Shown here: in pieces, positions 35,870-44,869 of the stretch
Layout of the letters: every line of letters starts with the position of its first letter
How positions within the stretch are numbered: position 1 is the stretch's first letter
Assembly: GCF_003590945.1 (NCBI RefSeq)
Contig: NZ_QYUK01000011.1
Coordinates: 3,690,909 to 3,754,908, forward strand
Length of the DNA: 64,000 nucleotides
Direction: 5' to 3'
DNA from: Oleomonas cavernae
GTDB lineage: Bacteria; Pseudomonadota; Alphaproteobacteria; Zavarziniales; Zavarziniaceae
The notes under the pieces: model-generated
What the model was told of the DNA's origin: nothing
The model's database searches: none
The model's input: the letters and a program-made list of their open reading frames with translations, nothing else
Position numbers and translations under genes: made by a program

Positions 35870-36511
35870 ATGACAGCGATTCCCCGAAAGCGGGGCCGTC
35901 CGGCAAAGAGCCGAGAGGTTGTCCCCGAAGAATTGCTTCGCCAGGCATTCAACATGTTCGCGAAGGAGGGCTTCGAGGCCGCCTCCCTCAGGAAGTTGGC
36001 CGCCGATAGCGGTGTCGATTTCACCTTGTTCCGGCACTATTTCGGAACCAAGGACCAGCTTTGGCGGGCCGCAGTGGTAGCTGAGTTGACACCGCTGGCA
36101 GAACAGCTGCTGCAAGTCTTGAAATCGCCGCAGAAGGAACTTGGGGTAGTGGATGCCCTAAGGCAAAACATCACTGCGGCGTTGTTGCTTGCAATTGCCG
36201 ACCGTGATCGGGCTGGTGTCCTGTTCAAGGAGCCGGGTGATGCCGAGAGGCGTGATTGGCTTTACTCCACTTTCGTCGCGCCCTACCAGGCGCAAGTCGA
36301 CGAGGCATTCAAGGCAGCGCTTGAACAAAAACTCATCCGTCCGGTGCCGTTCGAGAGCCTGCACGCCATGATCATTGGGGTGGCCCGCATGATGGTCGAC
36401 CCCGGCATGATGTCCCCGCGCATGGCACCGCTCTTGAAAGACAAGAGGAAACTCAAGGCGTATGTGGAGGGCGCCGTCGCTGTGTTGTTTGAAGGGCTAC
36501 AAGCCAAATAA
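35870..36511 (+). CDS. TetR-family transcriptional regulator
   Basis: 213 residues from ATG 35870; a GTG at 35858 would add four residues. HTH: AASLRKLAADSGVDFTLFRHYFGTKDQLWRAA. The start is basic (IPRKRGRPAKS). It is divergent from the 28376-35520 aromatic cluster. An inverted repeat spans its own promoter, so autoregulation and control of the cluster are likely. The same operator sequence at 38309 suggests the cytochrome b561 gene belongs to its regulon. Confidence 0.9.
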   Translation: MTAIPRKRGRPAKSREVVPEELLRQAFNMFAKEGFEAASLRKLAADSGVDFTLFRHYFGTKDQLWRAAVVAELTPLAEQLLQVLKSPQKELGVVDALRQNITAALLLAIADRDRAGVLFKEPGDAERRDWLYSTFVAPYQAQVDEAFKAALEQKLIRPVPFESLHAMIIGVARMMVDPGMMSPRMAPLLKDKRKLKAYVEGAVAVLFEGLQAK

Positions 36512-36693
36512 AGACATTGTGGAAATGATTACGCCTTCCCGTTGCGAGTGACAGATTCACAGTACCCTCTCTCAACGAGAAGCCTCTTGCTTCATCGAAG
36601 CGCCGAGGTGCCCAACGGGCTGACCTCGGCGCGCCTGGCTTCGCGAGAGCATATGGTCGCTGGCAAGGTGGGAGGATCTTCAAAAGAGGAAGA

Positions 36694-37473
36694 TCAATTC
36701 CATGTTACAGGCTGGCGCTGCCCACCCAGGATAACCGGGTAGGTATTTTCTACCGCATAGGCATGCATAGCCACGCAATGCCGCAGTTGCGCCGGAAGCG
36801 TCGATTGCACCGAAGCTGAGCCCAGCAATTTGTCAAATGCCGCTCGATCCTTGGTCCCGATGATCAACGCACCGGCATAGGTGCGATTGGCCGGCTGATC
36901 ATGGAGCACGTCAGGGGTCCACTGTGTAAACCTACCCCCGGGCTGGAAAACATGGGTACGCAATTCCTGCGCACCGGCCGCCAGCAGGGCGGGAGCCATC
37001 ACACCGTCGACGAAGCGTCGAAACGGTGCGCCCCGCAACTCGTAACGCGCACGAATCAGGACAATTGCCCTGAAGCCGATCTCGGGTTGATAGGGGCCGG
37101 TCCACCAGCGGCCCCCGCCGGGACGGGAATTATTGGGAAGAACGCGATCGAAGACGTTGAACTCGTCATGGAAGATCGACTTCATTCGGAAGAGCCGGTC
37201 GGCGAGACCGGCCGCGAGGCTTGTGAGGCGCACTTCTGTCAGCCCATCGATGTGCCAGTCCGTCGGAATGATTCCCCCCAGTCCTTTCGGCACCGGCCAG
37301 AATCCATGATCGGTCGGAGAAAAATGATGCTGGAGGTATTCATGAACCGACGGGAGCTTGGTGACCAGTTGCCCGTGAGGGCCTCTCCAATAGGCCAAAC
37401 CATCCTCTCTGGTCAGATCAGCGCGGAGCCACACCAAAGCACACATCGTGTTGAAACCATGAGGAATTTTCAT
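36694..37473 (-). CDS. EthD-domain (dimeric alpha/beta barrel) protein
   Basis: 259 residues. The first half has the EthD-like pattern ALVWLRADLTREDGLAYWRGPHGQL, and a second domain of similar character begins near VLIRARYELRGAPFRRFVD, so it may be a fused double barrel. EthD-type proteins accompany oxygenase pathways, for example P450-based ether degradation, with roles that remain unclear. It is flanked by the TetR and cytochrome b561 genes. Function inferred only from fold. Confidence 0.6.
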   Translation of the reverse strand: MKIPHGFNTMCALVWLRADLTREDGLAYWRGPHGQLVTKLPSVHEYLQHHFSPTDHGFWPVPKGLGGIIPTDWHIDGLTEVRLTSLAAGLADRLFRMKSIFHDEFNVFDRVLPNNSRPGGGRWWTGPYQPEIGFRAIVLIRARYELRGAPFRRFVDGVMAPALLAAGAQELRTHVFQPGGRFTQWTPDVLHDQPANRTYAGALIIGTKDRAAFDKLLGSASVQSTLPAQLRHCVAMHAYAVENTYPVILGGQRQPVTWN

Positions 37474-37726
37474 CGATTACCCCTGTCGTCTTGTGTTGGC
37501 CTGCAGCCTTCAATGACTATTTGCGTCAGTTGGCTGGAGGATCTTTTCGGATGCATCTTTGTCAAACTACTATGTAGGAGCAACCTGCGCCCCGGCCTCA
37601 ACACCGCCATCCCGTCCGGCCATCTTGCAGGGATGCCCAGGTCTCCTCGATTCCTTGGCTACAGGCCAGCCGCAATCTATAAGGTTACCTCTGCCGCCTG
37701 AAAAGCCGTGGAAATTCACGATAACC

Positions 37727-38278
37727 TCACCGACGTGCCGGCCACATCCTATGGAGCACGCGGTCCTTCCAGACGAATTGATGGATGAGCGCCGCGGTGA
37801 TGTGGAAGGCAACCAAGCCGGCGAGCGCCCACGTGGCCAGTTCGTGGTATTGGCGCAATTCAACGAACCGCTGTTCATTGGCGGCACCAAGCAGGTCGGT
37901 CAGGTCAAATAGGTAGGCGGGCTGAACCGGCAGTGGGGACGCAGACGCCGCCACCAGGCCCAGCAAGGGGACGCTAAACAGCAGCAGATACAAAACGAGA
38001 TGGACTAGCGCCGACAGCTTGCGCTGCCATGCTGGAAGGCTGTCCGGAAGCGGCGGGGGCGCATTGCGTAAGCGATACCCCGCCCGGATCACCATCAGGG
38101 CCAGCAGGCTGATGCCTAGCGCGGAATGAGCAGCCAGCGAAAAAAGGTGCTCCGGCTCGGGCAAGTCCAGCTGGAAGCGTTGACCAGCCAGCAGCATGGT
38201 GAGGACAAGCGCCGCGATAATCCAATGCAGGCGTTTGGCCCAAGGGCGATACGACAGATTCTGGGGTGGGTAACGCAT
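37727..38278 (-). CDS. Cytochrome b561-family membrane protein
   Basis: 183 residues from ATG 38278 (MRYPPQNLSYRPWAKRLHW). Four hydrophobic helices, with histidines placed for two b-type hemes: KRLHW, AAHSALG, QYHELATW and AFHITAALIH. Such proteins carry electrons in the inner membrane, often to or from quinones. A duplicated copy of the TetR-35870 operator sits directly upstream at 38309-38343, suggesting co-regulation with the aromatic cluster. Confidence 0.88.
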   Translation of the reverse strand: MRYPPQNLSYRPWAKRLHWIIAALVLTMLLAGQRFQLDLPEPEHLFSLAAHSALGISLLALMVIRAGYRLRNAPPPLPDSLPAWQRKLSALVHLVLYLLLFSVPLLGLVAASASPLPVQPAYLFDLTDLLGAANEQRFVELRQYHELATWALAGLVAFHITAALIHQFVWKDRVLHRMWPARR

Positions 38279-38308
38279 ATTTTCCTTGACTCTAAATTCT
38301 TCAATCGT

Positions 38309-38358
38309 GGAATTATATAGCACTATGCGCCGGGCAATTCAACGTATGTAGATTTTTT
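38309..38358. promoter_or_regulatory. Second copy of the TetR operator/promoter element
   Basis: GGAATTATATAGCAC (38309-38323), then CAATTCAAC (38335-38343) and GATTTTTT (38351-38358), repeat in the same order and near-equal spacing the sequence at 35819-35869. The left arm lacks the GTT of the inverted repeat. It lies 31 bp before the cytochrome b561 start on the minus strand. Confidence 0.55.
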
Positions 38359-38636
38359 CCCGGTCGTATAGCTGCTGGAGGCAACAAGGCATGCAGGTGC
38401 AAAACATTGACTGGGCAGTTTCCCTGCAGGCGATGCCGAAACATGAGAGTTCCAAGTGACTTGGTCGAAGGGTGAGGCCGTCACGCCGGAAGGCTATCTT
38501 TCTTCCATGATAGGCCTACGCAGATTGGCACCAATCATCGCCCTTCGATGGCAACGCCCCGCAACAAATCGTAGTTGATGCCTTGTAGGCTAAGCACACG
38601 CTCGCCCCAACGCAGGAAGATCAAGGGGCACGCGGA
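38359..38636. other. Non-coding stretch in decayed region
   Basis: No gene of normal length. A 22-codon frame at 38391 (MQVQNIDWAVSLQAMPKHE) follows a GGAGG and might be the start of a deleted gene. Nothing else is recognisable. Confidence 0.3.
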
Positions 38637-38830
38637 GCGAAACTCGAGGGGCGGGCCGCAGTAATTAGTGACATCACCGGTGGCATTGGCAGGCAACTGC
38701 TGGCGTGGCCTGGCTGCCACTTGGCTCCCTTCGAGCTCAACGAGACAATTGGGCCAGACCGCCGATCAACTGGCGAACGGGGGTGCTCCGGTCTCCAGCC
38801 ACAGTACCTGAAACAGTTCCGCGACCGCAA
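38637..38830 (+). pseudogene. Decayed 5' fragment of a short-chain dehydrogenase gene
   Basis: Reading KLEGRAAVISDITGGIGRQ and then WPGCHLAPFELNE, the sequence follows the N-terminus of the SDR at 7187 (ELKGRTAVVTGAASGIGRA and GCHLALFDINE). The TG of the cofactor motif is lost. A short deletion near 38742 shifts the frame, after which NGGAPVSSH corresponds to GGSGVRVSTH. Similarity fades after about 38830. It is a clear pseudogene, unlike the homopolymer cases. Confidence 0.75.
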
Positions 38831-39115
38831 AAGACGGAGGAGCAATTGGGTGTGAAGACAAAAGCGACTTGGGGGGCGGTTCTGGCCGGCTCGCACTGAA
38901 CACGATCGACACCGCTTAAAGTCTCCTGTCGGAAGGAACTTGTCACGACCACGCGCGCTGGCATCGGCTTGATACGACGGATTGCTCAATGCGCGGCGCA
39001 ACCCCGCTCTACGGGGCACTATCCCCATGGGATTCCCTACAGGTTAGATACTGTGCCCAGGTCCTATAGGGCGTTCTCCAACGAATACCTAAGATTGACG
39101 CGAGAGGCCTGACCC
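38831..39115. other. Intergenic, upstream of the DUF1302 gene
   Basis: No gene or motif recognised, apart from a weak ribosome-binding site (GAGAGG) before ATG 39116. The left part may be further decayed SDR sequence. Confidence 0.3.
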
Positions 39116-41122
39116 ATGCGGCGTTTTCCCCTATTCTTCCGTGCCGCCATTCTTGCAGGAATCTACCTCGGTGCCGCCTCCGGTATCGGCACGAGGCCAG
39201 CCCAGGCAATCGACGTCGAATGGGGAGACGTCTCGGGCAGCATCATCACCTCGCTATCCGTGAGCACGCAGATCCGCATGGCGGACCGTGATCCACGCAA
39301 TGTCGGCATCAGCAACGGCGGCTCGATGCCGACCTCCGGCAATGACGACGGCAATCTCAATTTCGACAAATACGACCTCACGACGCTGATTGGCAACGTT
39401 ACTAGCGAGGTCAGCCTCAAGTGGAAAAACTTTGGACTCTATGTGCGGGGTACGGCCTTCTACGATTATATCGCTGACAACAACGATCTCGCTGCGAATG
39501 GCCCCTCGGAGCGGGACTCTCGTGGCTCTTATACGATTACAGGACAACGTCGTGCGCGTTACGATGCCTACCTGCAAGACTATTTTTTATCGGGCAAGTT
39601 CAAGGTCTTCGACCATTCGCTCAATATACGCCTGGGCTCCCAGGTATTGAACTGGGGCGAGGCACTGTTTACAATCAACGCCATCTCGGTGATCAATCCC
39701 ATTGATGTGGCACGCATCCGGGTGCCCGGCGCTGAACTGCGCGACGCGCTGATTCCCATCCCCATGGTCTCGGCGTCCCTGGATTTGGGTGGAGGTCTAT
39801 CAGTCGAGGGCTTTTACACCTTCGATTTCGAGCCATTCAAGCTGGAGGCTTGCGGTGCCTATATGTCGTCGAGCGACACGTTCTGCGATGGCACGCGAGG
39901 CGTCGGGGTGGGCACCGACTTCCTGGACACTCGCTCCTACTATAAGGGTCGAAACAATCCCCAGGACAATGCGGCGAACTACGACGGCATCTCAGCCGAC
40001 GTGACCACCGAGGATGACCCCGAAGGGCATGATTGGGGCATCGCCTTGCGTTACTTCTCGCCCGCCCTGAACAACACTGAGTTCGGTTTCTACTACATCA
40101 GCTATCGGAGCCGTCTGCCCTCGATCAACGCCTTCAGCGATTACAAGAATCCAGGGACTGGCAAGATCTTGGGCCTGCCGATCAATCCGTTCTCACCAGC
40201 CTTTGGTACGCTGCCGCGGTCAGTCGTTCTGGATAATCTCGACCACGGCGAGCTCACCATCTACTACCCGGACGACATCGAGCTTTTCGGACTCAGCTTC
40301 AACACAACCCTCGACGCGCTGGGCATAGCCATTAACGGCGAAATCTCGATGAAGCACGATGCGCCGGTCTGGATCTCGGAGCCGACGCTGACCTTTTCCA
40401 CCTACAACAACGCGGGCGGCAACCCGCTGTTGGCCAACCAAGCGTTCGGCATCGCGCCCTATGTCGAAAACGGCGTACCGTTCGACCCTGACGCGCCGTT
40501 GCCACTCAACCTGAACCTGGACGAGCGGCACGACCTGTGGAATGCCAACCTACGCATCACCAAGATACTGCCGACCACCAATTGGATCGTCTCAGCCCTG
40601 GGCGCCAATTCAATCATCGCCCTGGTTGAGACGGCTGTGATCTATGTCGATATCGATCCGGACGGGCCCCACGACTACGCCTCCTATGGCCAAAACGGGT
40701 TCAGCGGGTTCAAGACTCGCCCCCTGAACCTCCTGGGCCTGGGTGAAGTGGTGCCTGCCCTCGACCTTCCCGCCCAAGGGGACCCTCGATTGCAGTCGAC
40801 TTGGAAGCCACCGACCAGGTGGTCAGGCGGATTTACCACCCTTTTCATCCTCGATTACCCAAATGCGTTTGGGATCCCTATCAACCTGTCGCCGACCGTT
40901 GCCTTCCAGACCGGTGTTTTCGGCACAACACCGTCACCCAATCCCGGTTTCACAAAAGGCGTGAATGCGGTCTCCCTGGCTTTGAAGGCCGATTACCTGG
41001 GCTCTTACTCGGCCCAGATCTCCTACTTCAAGAGTTGGGGTGGAGGTGGCGGTGGCGGTGGCTCCATGAACCCCACCATCGACCGCGACTTCATTGGCGT
41101 TAGCTTGTCCTACGTCTTTTGA
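39116..41122 (+). CDS. DUF1302 outer-membrane protein, shorter subtype
   Basis: 668 residues, complete. The signal peptide ends ...RPAQA before IDVEWGDVSGSIIT. The family blocks KVGSQxxNWGEALFT-like (LGSQVLNWGEALFTINAIS), GTLPRSVVLDNL and the C-terminal DRDFIGVSLSYVF are all present. It lacks the ~80-residue variable insert found in the other three DUF1302 proteins and has a Gly-rich loop (WGGGGGGGGS) near the end. No DUF1329 partner is adjacent. It is the most divergent of the four and probably serves a different substrate. Confidence 0.9.
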   Translation: MRRFPLFFRAAILAGIYLGAASGIGTRPAQAIDVEWGDVSGSIITSLSVSTQIRMADRDPRNVGISNGGSMPTSGNDDGNLNFDKYDLTTLIGNVTSEVSLKWKNFGLYVRGTAFYDYIADNNDLAANGPSERDSRGSYTITGQRRARYDAYLQDYFLSGKFKVFDHSLNIRLGSQVLNWGEALFTINAISVINPIDVARIRVPGAELRDALIPIPMVSASLDLGGGLSVEGFYTFDFEPFKLEACGAYMSSSDTFCDGTRGVGVGTDFLDTRSYYKGRNNPQDNAANYDGISADVTTEDDPEGHDWGIALRYFSPALNNTEFGFYYISYRSRLPSINAFSDYKNPGTGKILGLPINPFSPAFGTLPRSVVLDNLDHGELTIYYPDDIELFGLSFNTTLDALGIAINGEISMKHDAPVWISEPTLTFSTYNNAGGNPLLANQAFGIAPYVENGVPFDPDAPLPLNLNLDERHDLWNANLRITKILPTTNWIVSALGANSIIALVETAVIYVDIDPDGPHDYASYGQNGFSGFKTRPLNLLGLGEVVPALDLPAQGDPRLQSTWKPPTRWSGGFTTLFILDYPNAFGIPINLSPTVAFQTGVFGTTPSPNPGFTKGVNAVSLALKADYLGSYSAQISYFKSWGGGGGGGGSMNPTIDRDFIGVSLSYVF

Positions 41123-41296
41123 TTATGGGCTCAGGAGCGCGCATCGCCCGTAGGGCTGGCGGCGAGGGATCATTTGTCCGAGCGCAGCATGGGTCAGTCG
41201 CACGAGCGCGATTACGTTGAGGTGAATTTCTCGCGGCTCATTGTCTATCGGCAGCGCGTGGAACTCGCCATTTGTTCCAAAGCCGGCGCTGTTCAC
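41123..41296 (-). pseudogene. SDR pseudogene, central/C-terminal fragment
   Basis: Reading from 41296 down: VNSAGFGTNGEFHALPID, then EIHLNVIALVRLTHAALGQM. This matches the SDR at 28376 (VNNAAFGTNGDFYNLPID, EITVNVIAPVRLAHAALGQM) residue for residue. The sequence then degenerates and stops at the DUF1302 3' end. The missing N-terminal part is found at 42663-42880, 1.37 kb away. Confidence 0.85.
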
Positions 41297-41414
41297 CGAA
41301 AGCGGTTAGGCGACGGGTACCCCGATTGCGCGCAAGGCCCTACCGGACGGCGCACTTGATGTTGGACGAATTTGCCGGAAAGGACGAGGCCTCGGAAGGC
41401 TTCTCAGGCTGCCA

Positions 41415-42551
41415 ATGAAAGTGCAGAACCTCCACGATCTGGTTGACCAAATCTATGCCGCTGCCTGGCTGCCGCAGCGCTGGACGCAGGTGTTGAATCG
41501 GCTCGTTGCTGCCTGCGGTGTGCAAGGTTGCGTGCTCTATATCGTCTCAAAAGGATTGGTGCGCTGGATCGCGTCTGATTCTGTTACGCCTCTGGCTGCT
41601 GAATTTGTCGGAGACGGATGGTGCCGCAACAACCGCTGGGTAACCCGTGCAATCGCGAAGCAGTTTCCCGGTTTTCTGGGTGACCGCGACCTCTTCACCG
41701 CCGCGGAGTTGGAGGGCGACCCGATCTATCGAGATTTCCTCGTCCCACGCGGTATTCACTGGACGGTCGGCACCACGATCCAGCTTCAAGATGGCGAAAT
41801 CGCGATCTTTCAGCTCGTTGGCGACCGCGCACGGCCGCCGATGACATCGGCGGAGCTGGAAATACTCGATACCCTGCGCCCTCACTTGGCACGCAGCGCC
41901 ATGGTCTCGGCGCGCCTCCCTCTGATCAAGGCTGAATCCGCAACACGGATGCTCGAGGCAATGGGCTTGCCTGCGGCGGCCATCACGCTGGATGGCCGGA
42001 TCAAGTTTGCCAATTCGCGATTTGAAAGCCTGGGCAAGCGGATAACCACTTACCGAACAACCGAACGCATCAGCATCGCCAACGAAGCAGCCGCCAAGCT
42101 GTTTGAAACCGCGATGGCTGGCCTGGCCAGTGGGATGGCCACAGAAACCCGCTCCATCCCAATTCGCGGCGACGGAGAGTCGCCTATGGTCCTTCACGTC
42201 CTGCCCACGCGTCGTGATGCGAACGAGGTCTTTGGCGATACAGGTGCGCTTGTCGTGATTACGACGGTCGGCACACCGGGCGCGCCTCCCGCATCGCTGC
42301 TGCAAGGCCTCTTCGACCTGACCCCCGCCGAAGCGCGAGTGGCGCAATCGGTCGCGGAAGGGGCAACGTTGGAAGAGCTTTCCGGCACACTGAAAGTGTC
42401 GCGCGAAACCCTGCGAACTCAACTCAGGATGGTCTTCGCCAAAACGGGGACGAAGCGGCAGGCTGAGCTTACCTCGCTCATCCTGGGCTCGGTCAGATTC
42501 CATGCCCTGGATGGTTCGCGAAAGGCCAAAAGCAACCCTCGTCAGCGATAG
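41415..42551 (+). CDS. LuxR-type transcriptional regulator
   Basis: 378 residues. The last ~65 residues are a GerE/LuxR helix-turn-helix: FDLTPAEARVAQSVAEG, ATLEELSGTLKVSRETLRTQ, LRMVFAKTGTKRQAEL. The N-terminal ~200 residues form an undefined sensory domain, with a PAS-like segment (AAAITLDGRIKFANSRFESLG) near the middle. The gene lies inside a segment that separates two parts of an SDR pseudogene. Its target is unknown; the NTF2-like and AIF-like genes just beyond are candidates. Confidence 0.88.
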   Translation: MKVQNLHDLVDQIYAAAWLPQRWTQVLNRLVAACGVQGCVLYIVSKGLVRWIASDSVTPLAAEFVGDGWCRNNRWVTRAIAKQFPGFLGDRDLFTAAELEGDPIYRDFLVPRGIHWTVGTTIQLQDGEIAIFQLVGDRARPPMTSAELEILDTLRPHLARSAMVSARLPLIKAESATRMLEAMGLPAAAITLDGRIKFANSRFESLGKRITTYRTTERISIANEAAAKLFETAMAGLASGMATETRSIPIRGDGESPMVLHVLPTRRDANEVFGDTGALVVITTVGTPGAPPASLLQGLFDLTPAEARVAQSVAEGATLEELSGTLKVSRETLRTQLRMVFAKTGTKRQAELTSLILGSVRFHALDGSRKAKSNPRQR

Positions 42552-42662
42552 CCATTCCATTGTTCGGCAAGCCAGGCCCAGGGCGCTATCGGGGACTTCC
42601 TTGCAACCCTCGAAGCCGCAGTGTAGGACGAGCCATCTCGGCCCAGCGGATATACGGTCTTA

Positions 42663-42880
42663 CTGTTCACCAGTGGATCGATGAGATTCTCGGCGTAGTG
42701 GACGCGCTCCTCGACTGACAGGCGCTGAGCCGGATCCTGGGCCTGTTGCTCAAGGCGCTCGCCATCCCGTGCCACCAGCACCAAACTGCCCCCAGCGGCA
42801 GCGGGCTCCCGCGCCATCTCTTGGCCGATGCCGGTCGACGCCTCCGGTGACGGGTGCGATTGACCAACGAGAATTGCGGA
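42663..42880 (-). pseudogene. SDR pseudogene, N-terminal fragment
   Basis: From 42880 down one can read an STGIGQEMAREPAAAGG cofactor region, LVLVARDGERLEQQA, then DPAQRLSVEERVHYAENLIDPLVNS. The SDR at 28376 has AGIGKAMAHQLAASG, LIVVARDRERLNQEA and DPAQLLLVEERVRSSTNPVDLLVNN. About 10 codons are deleted before DPAQ, and there is a frame change near the glycine motif. It ends at LVNS, exactly where the fragment at 41296 begins. Confidence 0.8.
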
Positions 42881-42901
42881 GGCCCCTGCTCACGCCGATA
42901 C

Positions 42902-43423
42902 TCAACCCGCCCGGCGCAGTCTTTTGAGAGAGCGACGAAAAATCGTGCGCAGGTTAAATAGGCGCTTGAGGGTCCCCTCGGACAAGCTGTTGTCCTTTGG
43001 CAAGAGACCGATGTCGCGTGCGAAAGCTGCGGTATCGTAGTAGCCAGTGATGCGTCGGATCCTGCCGTCGGAAAACTCGAAGAAGGCACCGCCGCGAAGC
43101 TGAAAGGCACGACCGTTTGCGCGGAGGCCTTGGAACGGCGTACCCTCGAAAGTACCCCGGCGAGACCACTCGACGCTCGCGCCATGATCGTCGATCACGA
43201 TTTGTACGAGCCGTGTGTCCAGGTCGGGAAAAGAGGAAAACAGTCCGCTCAGGAATGCGCGCTCTTCAGCTGCGCCTCTCACAAAGCCGATGCCCGAGAT
43301 GTCTTCGACGATGTCGTCTGTGACCCACTGCATCATGCCGTCGACATCTCGATTGGCATATGCGGTGTAAAACCCTTCGAGGATCCGCCGCCTTTCGGTC
43401 GCCGGCAATTGAGTTACACTCAT
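42902..43423 (-). CDS. SnoaL-like/NTF2-fold protein
   Basis: 173 residues from ATG 43423 (MSVTQLPATERRRILEGFYTAYANRDVDGMM); the frame extends further upstream without similarity. It has the typical SnoaL/NTF2 cone-fold pattern: FYTAYANRDVDGMMQWVTDD, the GTFEGTPFQGLRANGRAFQLRGGAFFEF sheet and GRIRRITGYYDTAAF. This fold serves as isomerase, cyclase, hydratase or binding protein for small hydrophobic molecules; function is not predictable here. It is 32 bp from the AIF-like gene on the same strand, so probably co-transcribed. Confidence 0.82.
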   Translation of the reverse strand: MSVTQLPATERRRILEGFYTAYANRDVDGMMQWVTDDIVEDISGIGFVRGAAEERAFLSGLFSSFPDLDTRLVQIVIDDHGASVEWSRRGTFEGTPFQGLRANGRAFQLRGGAFFEFSDGRIRRITGYYDTAAFARDIGLLPKDNSLSEGTLKRLFNLRTIFRRSLKRLRRAG

Positions 43424-43455
43424 TGACGCTTCCCTCTTGTGATGTAGATGATTGC

Positions 43456-44595
43456 TCAGACGCCGAGCGCTTTGCGGAATTTCGGCACGAGCATGTGACT
43501 GGATTTGGCCACGCGGGCGACGAAGGGAGAGCGAACCACCCCGATTACGGGCAAGTGCAGGACGCCGTTCCGGCTTCCCAAGGTCACTGCCATCATGGGA
43601 TTGCCGGTCTGAGGTTTGTGCGCCTTCAGCCTCGACGGCCGGCCAGCACGGGTCAGGATTGCTCGGATATTGTGAGCGGCGGTCCTGATCTGCCCACCGA
43701 TGTGCCAAGCCATCTTGTTCTCGTCAAGATCGGTGATGTCGCCGAGGGCGAACACCGTGTCGGACCCAACCACGCGCAGATCCGGGGAGACGCGAATGCG
43801 CCCGGCCTGGTTGAGAGTCGAGGCATAGTGCTGCGCCATATAGGCCGTATTGGGTTTTCCGCCGACACACCAGATCAGGAGGTCGTAGGGGATGCTCTGC
43901 CCGCGGCTTGTCAACGCTTCGCCGGCGCCGGAGAGAACCTCCGCCACGGTGCTGTCCGCGCACTCGAGCCGTTCGTCCGTCAGGACTGTAACCCCACTCG
44001 CCTTAAGTACTTTGGCGGCCTGTGCGGCGGCTGCTTCTGAAGTGCCGGCCAGCACACGCGGGCCGGCTTCGAGGATGATGATCTTCTTGGCCGGATGGTT
44101 CTCGATGATTTCTCCGGCCACCTCGACGCCGATCGGGCCGCCGCCGACAATCAGGATGTTCTGTGATGCGACGATGCGCCGATGATATTGCACATAGAAT
44201 TCCTTGCGTTCGCGGACCGAGGCGCCATCGATTGCCCGCATCAGAGCGTTTGAGAACTTGCTCCCGGTGGCCAGTACCGACACGCGCCCCTTGAGCAGTT
44301 CCTCCTTGCCATTCTTCAGCTGCACAAGCCCGCCTTCGGGATGCATTTCCACCAGGGCACCACGAACATGGGCGACCCCTGGCAGCGCCGCGGCGAAGGG
44401 AATGATGGCGGCATCGGCGAAACCCGGTTTTACTAGGCTGCGCGGCACCGACATTGGCACCTCGAAGTACTCATTGGGATCGACGAGCGTAACGCGGAAT
44501 TCAGGGGCCAATGCCTTGGCGAGCAGGGCACCGGCCATGCCGCCGCCGTAAATCACGACATCGTCTTGGATTGCTGCCTTGGACGTGGCGATCAT
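43456..44595 (-). CDS. FAD/NAD(P)-dependent oxidoreductase, AIF/FSP1-like
   Basis: 379 residues. Two dinucleotide-binding motifs: FAD-binding YGGGMAGALLAKAL at the N-terminus and NAD(P)H-binding VGGGPIGVEVAGEI in the middle. A late FALGDITDLDE motif contacts the flavin. The architecture matches the AMID/FSP1 and type II NADH dehydrogenase group, which reduce quinones or ferredoxin-like acceptors. No redox-active cysteine pair is seen. It may feed electrons to an oxygenase of the neighbouring clusters. Confidence 0.88.
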   Translation of the reverse strand: MIATSKAAIQDDVVIYGGGMAGALLAKALAPEFRVTLVDPNEYFEVPMSVPRSLVKPGFADAAIIPFAAALPGVAHVRGALVEMHPEGGLVQLKNGKEELLKGRVSVLATGSKFSNALMRAIDGASVRERKEFYVQYHRRIVASQNILIVGGGPIGVEVAGEIIENHPAKKIIILEAGPRVLAGTSEAAAAQAAKVLKASGVTVLTDERLECADSTVAEVLSGAGEALTSRGQSIPYDLLIWCVGGKPNTAYMAQHYASTLNQAGRIRVSPDLRVVGSDTVFALGDITDLDENKMAWHIGGQIRTAAHNIRAILTRAGRPSRLKAHKPQTGNPMMAVTLGSRNGVLHLPVIGVVRSPFVARVAKSSHMLVPKFRKALGV

Positions 44596-44869
44596 GCGTT
44601 GGTTTCCCCATGGTTGGCTCGTAGGAATGCATACGAGAGACTTTCCGGTCGGTGGTCAGCGCAGTGTTGCAGAGCCGGCGCGGCTTCCATCGCATTACAA
44701 TCAACCGGCTTGAATCTCAGCAACGCGTAGCTTTTGCCCAGCAGATCGTGGATATTTAGGCTGCCCTTCGCGAAGTGAGTTCGCACGAAGGCGCTGGTCG
44801 ATTGAGGCGCGCGTCTCTGGAGATAACGCCGAAGCAGGATACCGCCTGCGATCCTCTCGACGACATTCC

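Noticed and set aside
41297-42662. Calling the LuxR-bearing segment an insertion sequence
   Set aside because: No transposase and no matching terminal inverted repeats were found. Only the 8-bp CTGTTCAC repeats hint at insertion, so it is kept as a finding, not a feature.
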